This document shows positions 32,184-48,400 of a DNA stretch of 64,000 bases, one piece after another; positions within the stretch are counted from its first letter, which is position 1, and each line of letters begins with the position of its first letter. The position numbers and the translations under genes are program-made. Origin of the DNA: Stictocephala bisonia (lineage: Eukaryota; Arthropoda; Insecta; Hemiptera; Membracidae); assembly GCA_035578905.1 (NCBI GenBank), contig JAQJVL010000694.1, positions 1-64,000 on the forward strand, in the 5' to 3' direction. Below the pieces are notes generated by a model, which saw nothing but the letters and a program-made list of their open reading frames with translations, made no database searches and was not told where the DNA came from.

Positions 32184-32957
32184 GAAGTAAAATCATTTAT
32201 TGATCTGAATCAATGCATTCAACATTTTAATAAAATGGGCCTGAAAACAAACAATTCTAAGTCAAATTTCATAAAATTTTGTCAGCCTCAACACTTTGAA
32301 CAGAATCAAATTACAGTAATGGTGGATGATGTACTCTTAGAGTCCACGAAGTTCCTTGGAATACACCTTGACAAAGGGTTGACTTGGGACGTTCACATTG
32401 ACAGTGTGTGTGCTAGAATTAACTCGGGCATTTTTGCTCTGCGCAATATGGCACAGTTCTGCTCCCTGGTAGTCTTAAAACTTGCATATTATGGCTTGAT
32501 CCATACCCACTTAGGTATAAGACTTTGGGGTAGTTGTTCTAAATACAAGCTGGAAAGAGTATTTAGACTTCAAAAAAGAGCTGTCAGAACTATTTTAAAA
32601 TTAAACGTCAGAGAGTCGTGTCGAGAAGCGTTTAGGGAGCTTAGATTATTGACCCTACCCTGCCTCTATATATTGGAGGTCACCCTGTACTGCAAGTCAA
32701 AGTGCACTTTGACGCGTGGCAGGGATGTTCACTCTTATGAAACTAGAGGGAGGAATAATTACAGAACGCAGAGGCATAGAAGCGCAGCTTTCAAGCGTCT
32801 ACCATCACAAGTGGGTGTAAACATAATCAATTTGCTCCCTAAACAAATTAAAAATCAAAACCTGAATTTGTTCAAAAGACGTTTAAAATACCTTTTGGTG
32901 GAAAGTGCTTTTTATTCAGTTGAAGAATTCTTTCAAAGCCACTGGGACAATCAGTAA
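32184..32957 (+). pseudogene. 5'-truncated LINE (jockey/CR1-like) RT C-terminus
   Basis: An open frame of about 258 codons follows a TAA at 32,181; the first ATG is at 32,235. Landmarks in order: HFNKMGLKTNNSKSNFIKF (end of the palm and thumb, L.(L)N..KS), TKFLGIHLDKGLTWDVHIDS, LKLAYYGLIHTHLGIRLWGS, FRLQKRAVRTI, a (C)REAFRELRLLTLPCLYI motif, and INLLPKQIK near the end. All are typical of non-LTR retrotransposon ORF2 C-termini. The catalytic YADD motif and the endonuclease lie upstream of the truncation and are missing. The 3' UTR ends in an ATTT tandem tail (33,108-33,135), a usual LINE 3' end. It is an uninterrupted but incomplete, non-functional fragment, better preserved than the one at 13.7-14.3 kb. 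Confidence 0.9.
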
Positions 32958-33107
32958 ACACCCTATCATGCAATTCTGGTGTCAAGTATGTGAATGTATG
33001 ATGCATGTGCAAGATGTATGTATGAATGTGTCCGATTGTGTGTGAGTGTTTTAGGCTAAAAGAAATTTTGACTTTTGCAACACAATTGTTAATTGTATTC
33101 ATATATT

Positions 33108-33135
33108 AAAGAATTTATTTATTTATTTATTTATG
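33108..33135 (+). repeat. (ATTT)n LINE 3' tail
   Basis: Tandem ATTT units terminating the LINE fragment. Confidence 0.85.
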
Positions 33136-35849
33136 TGCATCATTTATTACATTTTGGATATAAATGTTTTATGGAGATTCGGTAAAAAATACAAATAAAA
33201 ACTTATAAAACATTTTATCAATGGTATTTTAAAAATATAGTTTTATTGATCAAAATCTGGCAAAGGTTTAGTCATACCGAATTTCAAAATCTAGTTAGGG
33301 AGCTTGACCGCAAGCCAGCTGGTTATAACGTGGTTGGGTTGCTTACATTCTCTCCCTCAGCTCAGACAACCGAATATTGAACTAGTGAACTCCTAAATGT
33401 TCACTTAATCATATTACTATTAGAATATTAAATAGTAATAGAGGGTGGGAAAAATATGGAAACGCTTTCACACCTTTTCTATGACTTCACTGGTAAAAGT
33501 GACATTTTGTACATCATCATGGTTACAAAGAACACACTTTTTGATGATAATATGGGACATATTTCTTTTTTCAGGGGGACGGCCCAAGTTGAGTTGAACG
33601 AAAATCTTTAATGTAAGCCTAGGTCGAGTCTAGTTTCAAATTAAAGGTCTATTCAATAAAAAATAATTACTGCAAACCGGATTTCGAAAGGTATATCCTT
33701 TCTAGAATTGAATACTAATTTAGTGGAAATCGTAAGCTCAACCTTAAGATTTTTTTCATAGCACCAAATTCCACTAACCAGTCTCGATTATAAAATTGTA
33801 AAGCTAAGTTAAATTGGATTCTCTTACAAGCCTTTGTATAGTAAACTGATATGATAGATGAATCTGTGACATTCTAATGTAATATTAATTACTTAATTTT
33901 TAATTCATATCAGTTAATTATAAATCATTTAATATTATAATGACTAAACGTTTACTAGTATTGAGTAGCCAGAACCTGACTCCTTTAATAAAGTGCTTGT
34001 CTACGAGTATTTGTTGGAATAGTATGTGTTACTATTTTTTCATTTTGCCCAATTTTTATTTGTTTATGATTGGTAATTCTGCCTTTGATAAATAAACAGT
34101 GTATGTGTCACAAGATAAAACAACCAAACAAGATATGTAGACATTGAGTGAAACTTGTTATTGTAACTAAATGCCTAAAACTCACTGGGCTTGTTAACAA
34201 GATGGGCCTTTGTCAGCCGACTGCTTCATCAATTAAGTTCTTTGCCCGATCCTTAAAACATTTCATTTAGGAATTAGTTACGTGAATTTGGAAAAAACAC
34301 TGTATATTGTACTTTTTTGGGTTTTAAAATATGGTTGGTATATTTTATTAACTAGTATTTACTTTTTACTTTTTCTCAAATAAAAAAGTGTTATGTGTTA
34401 GTGAATATGGGTTGTACCTGTAATTAAAAATTAAAATATAATAATTAAGTATGTAATGTCAATATTAATAAATATGCAGCCTTTGGAGGAAAGTTTTCCC
34501 CCATTGTCAATTTTTCTCTAGATTTTTTCACATCAACTAGTTGATACTAAATTTTAGTTTTTTTTTTTTTTCAAAATCGTTATTGTTTCCTTGATCAATA
34601 TCAGGTTTAGTGTAGTAATTTTAAGGGTGTGTTGTACAGATCAGCCTAAGTAGGGGATAAGTAGCATATTGTACTTAGGGTTTATTACCATTTTATAATC
34701 TGTATTCATGTATAATCTTTTTCTGTTAATTGTTATATGTGTGCATGATATTACTTATTCAATTGAATGGTATATATTTTTGTTTTTTTGTGTATGTATG
34801 GGGGTTTATTATATAAATTTACGTGTGTAAATAGGGCTATATGTGCAGTAAGATGTAACAATAGGTTTAACATGACGCAGCATAAAAAAAGGTCTAGGAG
34901 AGTTTCTGTAAAATTGTTGTAATTTTTTGTCTATGTAAGTTATATGGTAAAATTAAACTTTATTATTTTATATAAACATATATCATAACCATAACTATGA
35001 ATCATACACAGGGAGTTTTAAACCTATTGATAAAATCAGTGAAATGAGTACGATACCATACTCTCGTCATGGACTGTAACAGTGCAATTTATACAAAGTA
35101 ACTACACTGTGATAAGCTCAGAAGTCGTAATTTGGATAGTGAGGTAGATAGGGAGCTAAGTGATTTCCCCGTAGTAAAACTAAAGTGCAATATGTTTGTT
35201 ACATTCTTTTTGAGGAATATTGACAGTAATTTTTACAAACCAAAAGAATTAGACTAGTTTTTACAAAAAATTCATAAGAAACTTTATTCAATCCCAAGAT
35301 GTTCTTTAAAGTTTAAGGATAAAATATTGCACTGGTCTCCATTCCATTTGACAGAATGTAGTGAGTTTGTAAGGATAAAGGACCTTTAACCAGATGGTTG
35401 TGATGGATGAGAGAGGCGCTTGTCATCACTAACCAATCGACTGTGGTCTAACTGTCATTGTGATAAATTACCGATTCTCAATACCACTCAATACCGATTC
35501 TCAATACCTTCTGTACTGTTGTATAATAAATAGGAGATACTAAAGATATTTAACTTATTCTGATTTGTGGAAGATGAAAAATTATTTTGTTTCAATTATG
35601 CTTTAAAATTATGATCATTATCATATTTATGTTGGCAGTATTCATAATCGACTACTAATTATGTTGTAGGAACCAATATTGATTTGTTTATGATGAGTCT
35701 TTTTATGAGAGAAATACTGTCTTTAATCGTAAAAAAATATCGAAAACTAAAATAGGGTGTAATTGACATACAGAATAATCAAATTATGTCATAAGATTGT
35801 AATGAAAATGATTGTACTAAATGTTCAGTATTCTTAGTTAAATTAGGGG
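33136..35849. other. AT-rich DNA, nothing recognised
   Basis: No exon, transposon domain, array or long inverted repeat was seen. A T-run of about 14 bases lies near 34,557. Confidence 0.4.
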
Positions 35850-36250
35850 AGATTCCTGCCCACTACGCGTGGCAGCTCCGGCACTCTCTTCGTTCCTTAC
35901 ACATCACCCTTCGGCCTCAGCTTATGACTTTTGACTACAAATTTAGTAGGTTAACTATATAACTTAAAATCACAATGTTAAATTTATTCACAGTATCTCA
36001 CTAAAATTATTGGCGTTGCTACCTATTTATTATCTTAAGTACCAAATTAAATTACTTTAACCGTTTTAAAAGTTTTCATTTCCTTTATTTTCAGCTAAAC
36101 AACTAAAGATTAATTAGCTTCATAAAATCAATGCATTAAACTACCATTAAAACCATGCTTACAACCTTCCCTGGTTTAGCATCATGAAAGATCTAACCTT
36201 CTCACTGTTACTATCACCATTGTTTACATTACAATAGCTGTTAAAATTAT
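35850..36250 (+). repeat. Dispersed repeat family A, divergent copy 3
   Basis: GATTCCTGCCCACTACGCGT, TTGACTACAAATTTAGTA and AACTTAAAATCACAATGTTA follow the same order as copies 1 and 2 but with clear divergence. Confidence 0.55.
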
Positions 36251-39200
36251 TTTTAAATCTTTATTAATATTTGTACAGTTCTTACTTTTTGATTAGTTTC
36301 AATCACTCTCAATGGCATTCTTATAGCCGATAAACGTACTTTGAGGGACTCCCATGCCCTTCAGAGTTAATATTGAAGAATTAAGACCTTAATGCACAAA
36401 TACGAACAGAGGAAAATTTTTTGACTCCTCAATTGGTGTTTAAATTGGTTAAGAAATTAGAGAGGAGTTTTGCTGACAAAAAACGGCTTAGCGTATTATA
36501 TAGAAAAAGGATTTTAGCGTTCCGAAAGTGTATACCATAATAAAAATGTTAATAAAGTAAATACATTAACGTCTAACACATGTCTTGTATTTAATTATAC
36601 TAAATAAGGTTATGTATTATTCATAAAACTACATTAAAACCCTTTGAAAGTGGCCTTAACTACCAAGTGATAGGAAATGAGTGACTAGTTTTAGATAGTC
36701 AAAAACTACTCATATATTCTAAATTGAAAGCTTTTAAAGAATATGAAAATCTTACTTTTAGCTCCACAATAAATATTATAGAAAAAATAGCATTAATTTA
36801 ATTAGTTAATTCCACATTCTGTATTACGTATTTACTTCCTGTTGAACGTAAGTAGGAATAACTTTTAAGTGGTTTAAAAGTGGTGGTTCTGATAAAATAT
36901 TTTATACAAATGTTTATTTATTACAAACTATCCAACCCTTTAAATAGTGTGCCTGTATATAAAACATGTGTCGTTTCAAAATTCCCACGTTAATTCAACA
37001 TCGCTAATTGATTATTATCAATACTGTTAAAATACTGAATGTGTTGTTTCCACAGACGATGAAGTGTGATAAACGACAAACGGACGGTCCATGTCAGAAG
37101 CCAGTGAACTCTACTGCACGTGTAAAGATTAGAGGTTTATCTCAATTGGATTGGTTATTTATCTCAATTGGATTGGTTAGTGAAGGACAATGAATGATTG
37201 GAGGGAACAGTCAATGTAAATAATTTTCAAACAAAGAACAATTTTTATACTCATATAAGTATAGTTATAGACTCCGTCTTGTTTGTTTTTACTTTTTTTC
37301 TTGGTACAATTTATCGTACAAGCAAAGAAAGAACGCAAATAACTACTGTTTTTACTAAGAATAGTATAATGTATGAATATTTTTATTTAAATTAAATCAC
37401 TGTACTGCATTTTATATGTATATCCAGTTGGAACTGTCTACAATTATTATCGCTTTCAGCGTACACACGATAATGTTCATTCATATGCAATTATGTGAAT
37501 TATATTTTGACCAGCTCACTAATATCGATTCAAAACATTTTCATAGATTTAAGGTTAAGTAAAGGTCATATAATCAGTTATTTTGGAAATATTTACCATA
37601 CTTTTGCTTACTTGTTAAAATAATAGTTTATATTCTCTAACCTTCATAATTTGACTTTTATTTTCAATATTAGAAGTCATTATTTATAGTTTATGTAGTT
37701 GTAATGTTATTATGTGAATACGAGAGACTTATATTCAACAACAGAAAATAAGTGTCTTAAGACTATTATTATAATAATAGTTTAAAATAATCCACAATGC
37801 TAAATAGTTATAATTTGTTTTTGTTTAGTAAAATAGTTTTATCAAATTGGCATAAGCTCCATGGTCTCTTTGATTGTTACAACCCGCCCTAAATGTAGTA
37901 GGTGGTTTCAAGTTACAGCTTTTCATACGATAAAAATATGAAATATAATCACCAAAGTAGGTTTCTAGAGAAATTTTTTGTTTAAAAAAATCGTTTAACA
38001 TAAATGTGTAATGTTTTTGTATTCAGTTAACCATGACAACAGTTCATAATTTGACGACAACGTTTTATATTTCACGACATGTTTCAATTCGTGAAGATCA
38101 ATTAATTTTCTGTTGATATTCAAAGTTATATAGTTAAATATAATTATAAAAATACAATCATGGCCAAAATGTATAAATTCGAAAAGAAAACATTATAAAC
38201 TTCTGTTAAATAAATATAAAATGAACCCAAAGTAACATAATACAGGATTTAGAGCAGATAACTTAAGTTACTGCACAGACTTTTATCAGCTAGTCCTATA
38301 ATACCATCAACTATGGAATTAAAAAAACAACGATAAATATATTACATTTTTATTATAATTTTTTTTACAATTTAAATTATTTAAAAAAATATTTTTTTTA
38401 AATATTAGGCCTACAATTTTTTTATATTTGCGATTCCGTCAAAATTTTACGTAGAATGTATTTTTATGGATTGGTGATTACCAGTGTGTCGACAGTTGTG
38501 ATTGATTTTGAGAACAATAATTCTACACCTAATTACCTTCATTTGATGTGATTTTAATGATAAAATATCATTAGTAGCAAAAGGAAAATCACTCACTGTC
38601 ATTTCGAACAAAGGGGGAAAAACCATTAGTTCCAAATAGATTCTATAGATGGCAGCACAATTGATACTGTATTATACAAACAATACATGGGTAACGACAA
38701 CCCCTTGATTACAAAGTATGTAAATAGACTTTGTTTATGCAATATATTTACATATTTTATGAATACATTTTCATTTATATTTTTACAAATTATACAAATA
38801 ATAGTAATATTGAGTTTGCTTGCATTCTATGTAATATTATATAAGATGTATAAACTTAAAGAGTTTTTAAATCAACTAATCATATCAACTAATCGCTATT
38901 AAATAATATTATAATTTATTATTCAGTTTTTATTGTTTTATTTTCTGGTGGTAAGGGTACAATAATAAACGTTGAGTTAACATTCTTATAAAAGTGACCA
39001 ATCACTATCAAATTCAACTTGAGTAGTTAAAGAATAACCTGAATTAGTTATGTTGATATATCTGAGTATCCGGCAGTCAGCTGTATCGTGGGAATGGAGT
39101 GGCGCATGCGCAGTAGGCCTTGTTACACTTGGTCATATAGGAACATTTGATTAACTTCACCAAAACTCCTTCAGATGTCCTTAGCTCTGTATATTGTTCA

Positions 39201-39282
39201 GATGAACTGTTTACGTTTTCCGTCTAGTCCGGGCAGTATGTGGCAGCAAACAGCTTCGCCAAAGACATCTCAAGGGGTGCTG
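36251..39282. other. AT-rich DNA, nothing recognised
   Basis: Short open frames at 37.0, 37.2, 38.5 and 38.7 kb have no recognisable domain, signal or splice support. A duplicated ATCTCAATTGGATTGGTTA phrase lies near 37,138-37,175. Confidence 0.4.
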
Positions 39283-41690
<2,408 letters not shown>

Positions 41691-41694
41691 CGTA

Positions 41695-41915
41695 ACCTTA
41701 TTCTGCCCATTCCTCATAGACTGTTGATCTGAGCGAAGAACTTATTCAGACAGTGTAAGAGGGAGAACCAGTACAGTACAAGGTAAATTTTACTGATAAA
41801 AACTAACAGACAAAGCCGAATTCGAACCACCATTATCTCTAACACAAGTTCAAAGTCCTGACGTCTTAAAGCGTTCTCTATATTCAGGACGTCCACTGGC
41901 TCACCCATAAGCAGT
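41695..41915 (-). repeat. tRNA-derived SINE
   Basis: On the minus strand an A-box-like GGGTGAGCCAGTGGACG (near 41,910) and a B-box-like GGTGGTTCGAATTCGGC (near 41,818-41,834) form a tRNA-like head. The body (CTGTCTGAATAAGTTC ... CAGTCTATGAGGAATGG) recurs at 10,033-10,130. The 3' boundary is uncertain. Confidence 0.7.
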
Positions 41916-42223
41916 TGAGGAAAACTGGAGTTTTATACCTGTTTTTCGTTTCAAAAACAGCTGAATCGTTGGAAACCTTAAAAAAGGATAGAAACATAAA
42001 TGTATTCTGTTTATTGTTTTAAATACGCACGATCTTATGAAAACTAACTCGTTGGGAAAATTATAGTTTTTCTATAATAATTTGTTATTTAGATGGACCA
42101 CTATGATCTGATTATGATATGATTATGTGTAAGTCTAAAAAAAGTGCTAGGAAAGAGTCAAATATACTTTGAGAATATATATTAACTAAATAAAAATATA
42201 TAATAACGGATTGTTTTAAGACA

Positions 42224-42229
42224 TTTATT
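42224..42229 (-). terminator. Polyadenylation signal of the serine protease homologue
   Basis: AATAAA on the minus strand, 46 bp beyond the stop codon at 42,275. Confidence 0.7.
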
Positions 42230-42274
42230 TTAAAATTTGAATACATTTACATAATATTAATCACATTTCAATTA

Positions 42275-42445
42275 TCACTCTTCATAGAACGTTGCCCCGG
42301 TAGTTTTCGCAATCCATTCTGCCACAGGGGAGATGTTAGAAAGCAGGATTGGAATAGCTTCGGATGAACACCACCCAGAAGTGGCTCCAGCAACGAACAT
42401 CCCGTAGAACACTCCGTTGTTCACAAACGCGTCAGCCCAATCACC
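42275..42445 (-). CDS. Serine protease homologue, exon 6
   Basis: 171 nt after the acceptor TTCCTCAG. Starts GDWADAF, where Trp replaces the catalytic Ser of GDSGGP. Continues GATSGWCSS and ISPVAEWIAKTTG, typical of the C-terminal helix, and ends at TGA. Confidence 0.9.
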   Translation of the reverse strand, partial: GDWADAFVNNGVFYGMFVAGATSGWCSSEAIPILLSNISPVAEWIAKTTGATFYEE

Positions 42446-45400
42446 CTGAGGAATTGTTCAAGGTTTTAATTTATAAGGAAAGATTAATATGGCATCTCTT
42501 TTAACAGTACAATAACAAAGAAATAATAATATATACATATCTCAATTACTTTACTAGTGCAACGTATGTTTTAAACTGCATTAGTTAGATACAAGGAAAA
42601 TAGTTACAAGTAAATATTAATTAATATTTAAAAAAATCTAACTGCCAATAATGCCTTTTTGAATATTTAAATGAACAAGGTTTCTCATAATGATAACAAT
42701 GTACTTTCTTACAATGCTGCAAAACTTAAAAAATACTATTTTGAGGAATTAAATGTGTATTTTAGGTAGGATGTACATACTTCATAAGTATGTCAACTAT
42801 ACATATAATTAGCTTATTTAAAAAAACGATTATATAGAAACTAAGATAAAAACATGTGTTCGTAAATAGACAATGCACGCAAATTCCATGATGCCAGTCC
42901 GATCTTGTGTTACTAAAGTAAATATAGGTCAATCTACCCATACACGTAAAGTGATGATAGCCAACCAATATATGTACAGTGGTGATGGCCTTCCCACGCA
43001 TCAATACACATACAGTTGTGATGGCCTTTCTACTTAACCATACACGCACAGTATTATAAATTTGCTGTTATGAGGGATTTTTTTTTAGATTACTTTAAAA
43101 CTATATTTCTAAAATGTGCAAAATAACTGAATCTAGACATGCTTTTTACCTAGATACTTACAGTACAAAGGGTGGTTTTGCCCTTGTTGTAAGCACAAGC
43201 CATGCGGGAGGTCCAAGTAATGCCGAAGGGCTTATATGTGTTTTCACATTTCTTCTTGGCCAACCATGTCATGTTTCCTTGCAGCAAAGTTCCGTTTGGC
43301 TCATCTTCGGAGTTAACAGAACTCTAAAATAATGACCCAAAATTATTGCTTCATAAAAGAACGTATATTAATTAATAATGGATAAACATTGTAACATCAT
43401 AATTATTAAATTATAGTTTGAAGAAAAGGGAAATCTTAGTTTTTTTATAATATTAGCACATGAATATTAACAATTTATATGAGTCATTTCTATTAGTGCA
43501 TCTTCTTAATTCTAGATAAATATGGATCATGTTAATTTATTTTACCACAAATTCCTACCAATCACCAACGCACATTCTATAACACAGATTAAAATACTAT
43601 TTTTATTTTTCAAGCTTTTGTTAGTTACAATCAACAGAAATCTTACATTATATAACATGTCTTATATTACGTTAGAAAAACTCAAACAATGTGATCTATC
43701 TGTTGTGAGATACGTCGGAATCGGCAAGTATGGGATGCGAGAGTGTCCTGGACCCTTCCAGGGGTCAGTTGTGGAACCTATACTATTTCGGTCAGTTACG
43801 CATGATCTTATTTTACGTTTACAATTTCAATGTAGGTTTATTTTTTCAATAATATTTCACTTTGTATTTCTAATGTAACATAACTGATATAAAATGATAA
43901 ATTCTTATTTTAAATTGCTTACAGTTAAAATTAAAATTCTAGTGTTATAAAGACCACAATTTTAATCAAACAAATATAGATTCAAATTATGTGTCTACTT
44001 TATAAGCTTTATTGAAATCAAAATAATATTTACGTTTTCAAAGTAGTTTAAACCAGCAAAATATATTTGATAAGTCCTATATATAAATTTCTAATATAAT
44101 AAATGGAAAGATAAAAACTTAAAACATAAAAAAGCTTATTTTAAATTTTTATGGTAAATTTCACTGACCCTAACATAATTTTCAAACTAACTATAACTAT
44201 TTGTGACAAACATTTGTTACCAAAACAGTATTTAGGTATTGATGTAGTGTTTATTAATATTATAAATAATAATTTTAATTTGTAAGGGCTTATATAGTTA
44301 AGTTATGATATTATCATTGAATTTAACACCAAACATTACCATAAATTAACCCATCGAAATTAAATTGACTAATAATTGTTTTTAAATCCTATGCGACTGA
44401 CAAATTTAACAAACAATTAAGATATATTTACTGGATCAATTAATCATATTCAATTTTTCTTTCTCAACATTTTAACGAAAACACCATAAGTGCAATCTAA
44501 AGTAGTTCAAAATCAGAATTTTTATAATACGAATAAAATAACACATTTTAATATGTGTTCCCCTAATCATATACACCCAATGTTATTTTACTCTAAATAA
44601 ACCTGTCATCCACATATTTGATTAAATAAGGCTGACTATTTTAGAAAATACACACTTACTGGTATCACCAACAATGGTTTACTTTAATGTGTGATGTATA
44701 TGTAACGTTTTGTGCAAATTATAAATGAAAAACAGAAACATAGACCAAAGTAAATTATGGATATAATCAAAGAACATCAAAGCAATGTTAAAAACTGGTA
44801 AAACATAGACACAATATATGTTCTATTGAAGGTTTTTTTAAGGAGAGACAATATCGTACTCTGAACACTCTCCATAGACTGTACGGGGAACATGTCAGAC
44901 AGTACTGACTGCGCTATCACTAACTGATTCCCGGTCACTGGATCTCCCTATCTTTATCTTGGCCTAGCATGTTACCTAAACAACATTGTTAATGTGGATG
45001 GCTTATTACTTATTAATAATACAGTATGAGTATACAATAATTAATTAAGTATATTTATAATTCATGTAATATCATATACTTACTGTGGAGCCCCATCCTG
45101 CGATAACCATGTTGGTATTGGGCTTAGCCTCTTTCTTTGGCAACTGGATGGCCTTTACTTTGTCAGACCATTTAAACTTCCCTTTGACTTTAATGCAAGC
45201 AAATTCGTAGTCAAATTCCTCGGTGCCGTACTTGGGGTGTGCTACGACATCAGTAACTGAATATTTATTTCCTTTAACGCCGTCTTCCGAACCAACGACA
45301 ATGGACAGTTGAGATGGTGAAAATCTGCAAAATAAAGTAAGAATAATTTCCTTTCTAAATAAAAGTGGTGCTAGTAGAACGTTGAGCTGCCTACCATGAA

Positions 45401-48400
45401 TCTCCTGAATAGTGGATGATCCCCCCCTACCCCTTCCCCCGCTCTCAACCCTGAAATTCGGAATCCTGGCCATTACACTACAGACAACTGATTAGTCTTC
45501 AACGCCCGCTATAAACATTTAAATTCATTAGTTAAATGTGTTTTATTCTCCAAAAGTTCATTAAAATATTCATTTACGTGTCTTTTGATCAGTAAATTTT
45601 ACCACCCCTTCCTGAAGGACGGTCTCGCCTACTCGTAAAGGGTTGCTGTTATCGCCAAGCTTCTCTCTTTCCTCAACAAGTTTAACGGCATCAAACACAT
45701 AATGTTGTTATTACTATGTTATCTGGAACTAAAATAACGTACTTTAAGCTCAATAATTTGTTTTCAAAATGTATTAGCTACGCAGTTATCATGTTATCTT
45801 ACTACCCTCTGCAAAATGATTATGGATCCAAATATAACACCACAGTGAAGAGGTGTTATAGAGGTCACATTCAATATTGCGCTAAATATTTGTTAAGTAA
45901 ATATTTCTCCATGGCCAGCCCCTTGTCACACCCTCCCTTATTCTCCCCCCTCCCCAAACTCTCAATGATAAACCTAGAAATTATTACTACAGAATTCAAA
46001 GATGTACTTTAGTTATAATCTACTTGTATAGAACTGCCACTGAGACGTCTACTGGGGGTATAAAAAATCGACCTCTGTGATTTTTGCTCTTTAGAAATCT
46101 ATACCACTTGTAAGTCCATCATTTATGTAGTGTTATATTTCCTAAATGCTTATTGTTTTTTACAACCATCAATTCTAATAAAATGTCAAACCGAGTTTGG
46201 AGTACTGTGAATTTATCGACCGTTATCTTTTGATAAATTTTGAAATCATATGAACCAAAGTATGAAGGCTAAACCCAAATATTTATAAAAGCTACTGGTA
46301 ATATATACTGGTAAATATATATTTAAGTTAACAGCTTACCCGGATACACAGTCACCAATCGTGATCACCCATGACTCACTGACGATCGTGGCTTCACAGA
46401 AGAAATTTCCAGACACTAGGAGAGCGGCCTTAAACAAGTGATGAAAAATATAATGGCGAGTAGTATATTTTACATGATAACTTATATTTGTATACTGTAT
46501 TAATGTAAGTTCTAAAAACATCAGTTTGTGTTAGATTGATTATGAACAAGAAATGAGCATTTTATTACTTGTTGCCAAGCGAACTTTATGTAATTTGATT
46601 AAATATTATAAAAGGGCGAGTATTATCATTATTAGAATACAACGATTATGTTTAGTTTCACAGTTACAAAAACAAAATAGTTAATGAAATTATCGATAGT
46701 AATTTTATTGTTGATAATCTATATGACTTCTCGATACAGTGATAATATAGAGAATTTCAAATAATAAAATAAAATTAGTTTTGAAGTGATAATTTTCATT
46801 GCTAATTACAACACATTTTAATACATAAATTGGCTAGATAAACGTCTTAAATATTAGTAACAACAATAAAATGAAGAATTAGTTTTTTATAACGATTTCA
46901 AACCACGTCCTTTGTTGAAAATTGCTTACAAAACACATGTCTATATACTTGGGGATTTATTAAAAAGTTCCAAAAGGCATCCATTAGGAAATTTTAAATA
47001 TTATATTTTAAAGGACATTCTGAGAAGTAAGTAGACACTGTCAAAGCCGGCTTTAGATCTTAGTCTTAAAATTTGTTACAAGTTTGATCGTAATTACTGA
47101 ACAATGAAGTTACTGATTTTGTAAAATTATATTAATTAAATAAATTAAATGTTGTATGACGCTAGAATCCAAATTCATAAAGGTCATAGACAAAGAGAGA
47201 TGGAAGAGATTATCAATAAAATCCACATGTAGAAATCTCTCATAAGGCCAAAGGGTAAAATCCCCTGCAGAAATAAGGCTTGACTTTTTTTGCTATATTG
47301 TAAGCCGACTTCTTTGAGGATTTAGGTTACGTTTAACGTTATGGGTCAGGTAAAGATCTCAAGTGGCTGATTCTTAAACGAGGTCAACGCCATAACCTTC
47401 AGGCGAGCCTAAAGTGTTCAATAAAATAATGTATTTTAAAGTGAACACTTTAAAATACATGTTGGTCTTACCAATAAGGTGTTGTTTATATTTCATTAAA
47501 GATGGTGTTACATTAAAAATTAAACATTTACTATCTATAATACATATTCAAACCCTTACCACATGGGGATGGTCCTTAATAGTAGTCTTGGATCCGTCAT
47601 AAATACCAAGTTTTGTGGAGTCTGAAGAGGGAGAATTCTTTTTGCTAAATAGGTTTTTTATGGTAGAGCAGTGAGCACCTGCTACTGTAAAAAAATGACC
47701 ATAAATTATTTTTCATTTAACTAAAATAAATTTGCAGTTAACTGCTTTTCGTTGAAGGCAGCATCGTAACTATGACATAACATTTTTACGAAAATATGTT
47801 AAGTAAGTAAGTGAGTATATGTCTTTATGTGTGCTTTGAAATATTATTGCTAGTTTAATTACAAATGGTGAACTGTATTATATTTAAAATAAGAAAGTTT
47901 AATTGGCGTAATATGAATACAATATTGGTAATTTATTATACATATTTACTAGCAGTTTAAATGAAACTATGGTTATTTAAAGGAAATAATTGTTTTGTTT
48001 ATAGATTAGTAAGTTCCAAAATATAGTCAAAGTGAAGCCTCTGCGTCATCGGTAACTTTAGAGTTTGACAGCTATTACATATTTTTTAATGTAGGGATCT
48101 CACGCAAAAATATCGTTTCAAATATCAAAATGATTAGTCAAAAATGATAATATGAATATTTATTACAAATATTGTCAAATTACGTTTTATTTTTTTCGAG
48201 AGAAACATAAGTTTTAGATTTTGTGTTTTTTGTTATTACTGTAAAAAGATCTGCAAATAGTCTTTAAAAGAACTGTACATTTAAAACATTAAAACTGCTT
48301 ATTTTTTAAAATTCTAATTTGTGATGTTTCGTTGAAAGTGTCCCCACCTCTATATATAGCAATACTCTCCAGCTCCCTGAAGTAAGGCTCTGCAGACTAT

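Noticed and set aside
43522..43878. 118-codon plus-strand frame in intron 4
   Set aside because: No domain or signal; lies antisense in an intron of a well-supported gene.
45340..45473. N-terminal extension of the exon 4 frame (MARIPNFRVESGG...)
   Set aside because: A good acceptor (TTTATTTTGCAG) at 45,325 and phase continuity with exon 3 show this part is intron.
45380..45480. Possible SINE head in intron 3
   Set aside because: The TAGTGTAATGGCC-like string is weakly A-box-like, but there is no proper B box.
46429..46521. N-terminal extension of the exon 3 frame
   Set aside because: Upstream of a good acceptor and lacking trypsin-fold similarity; treated as intron.
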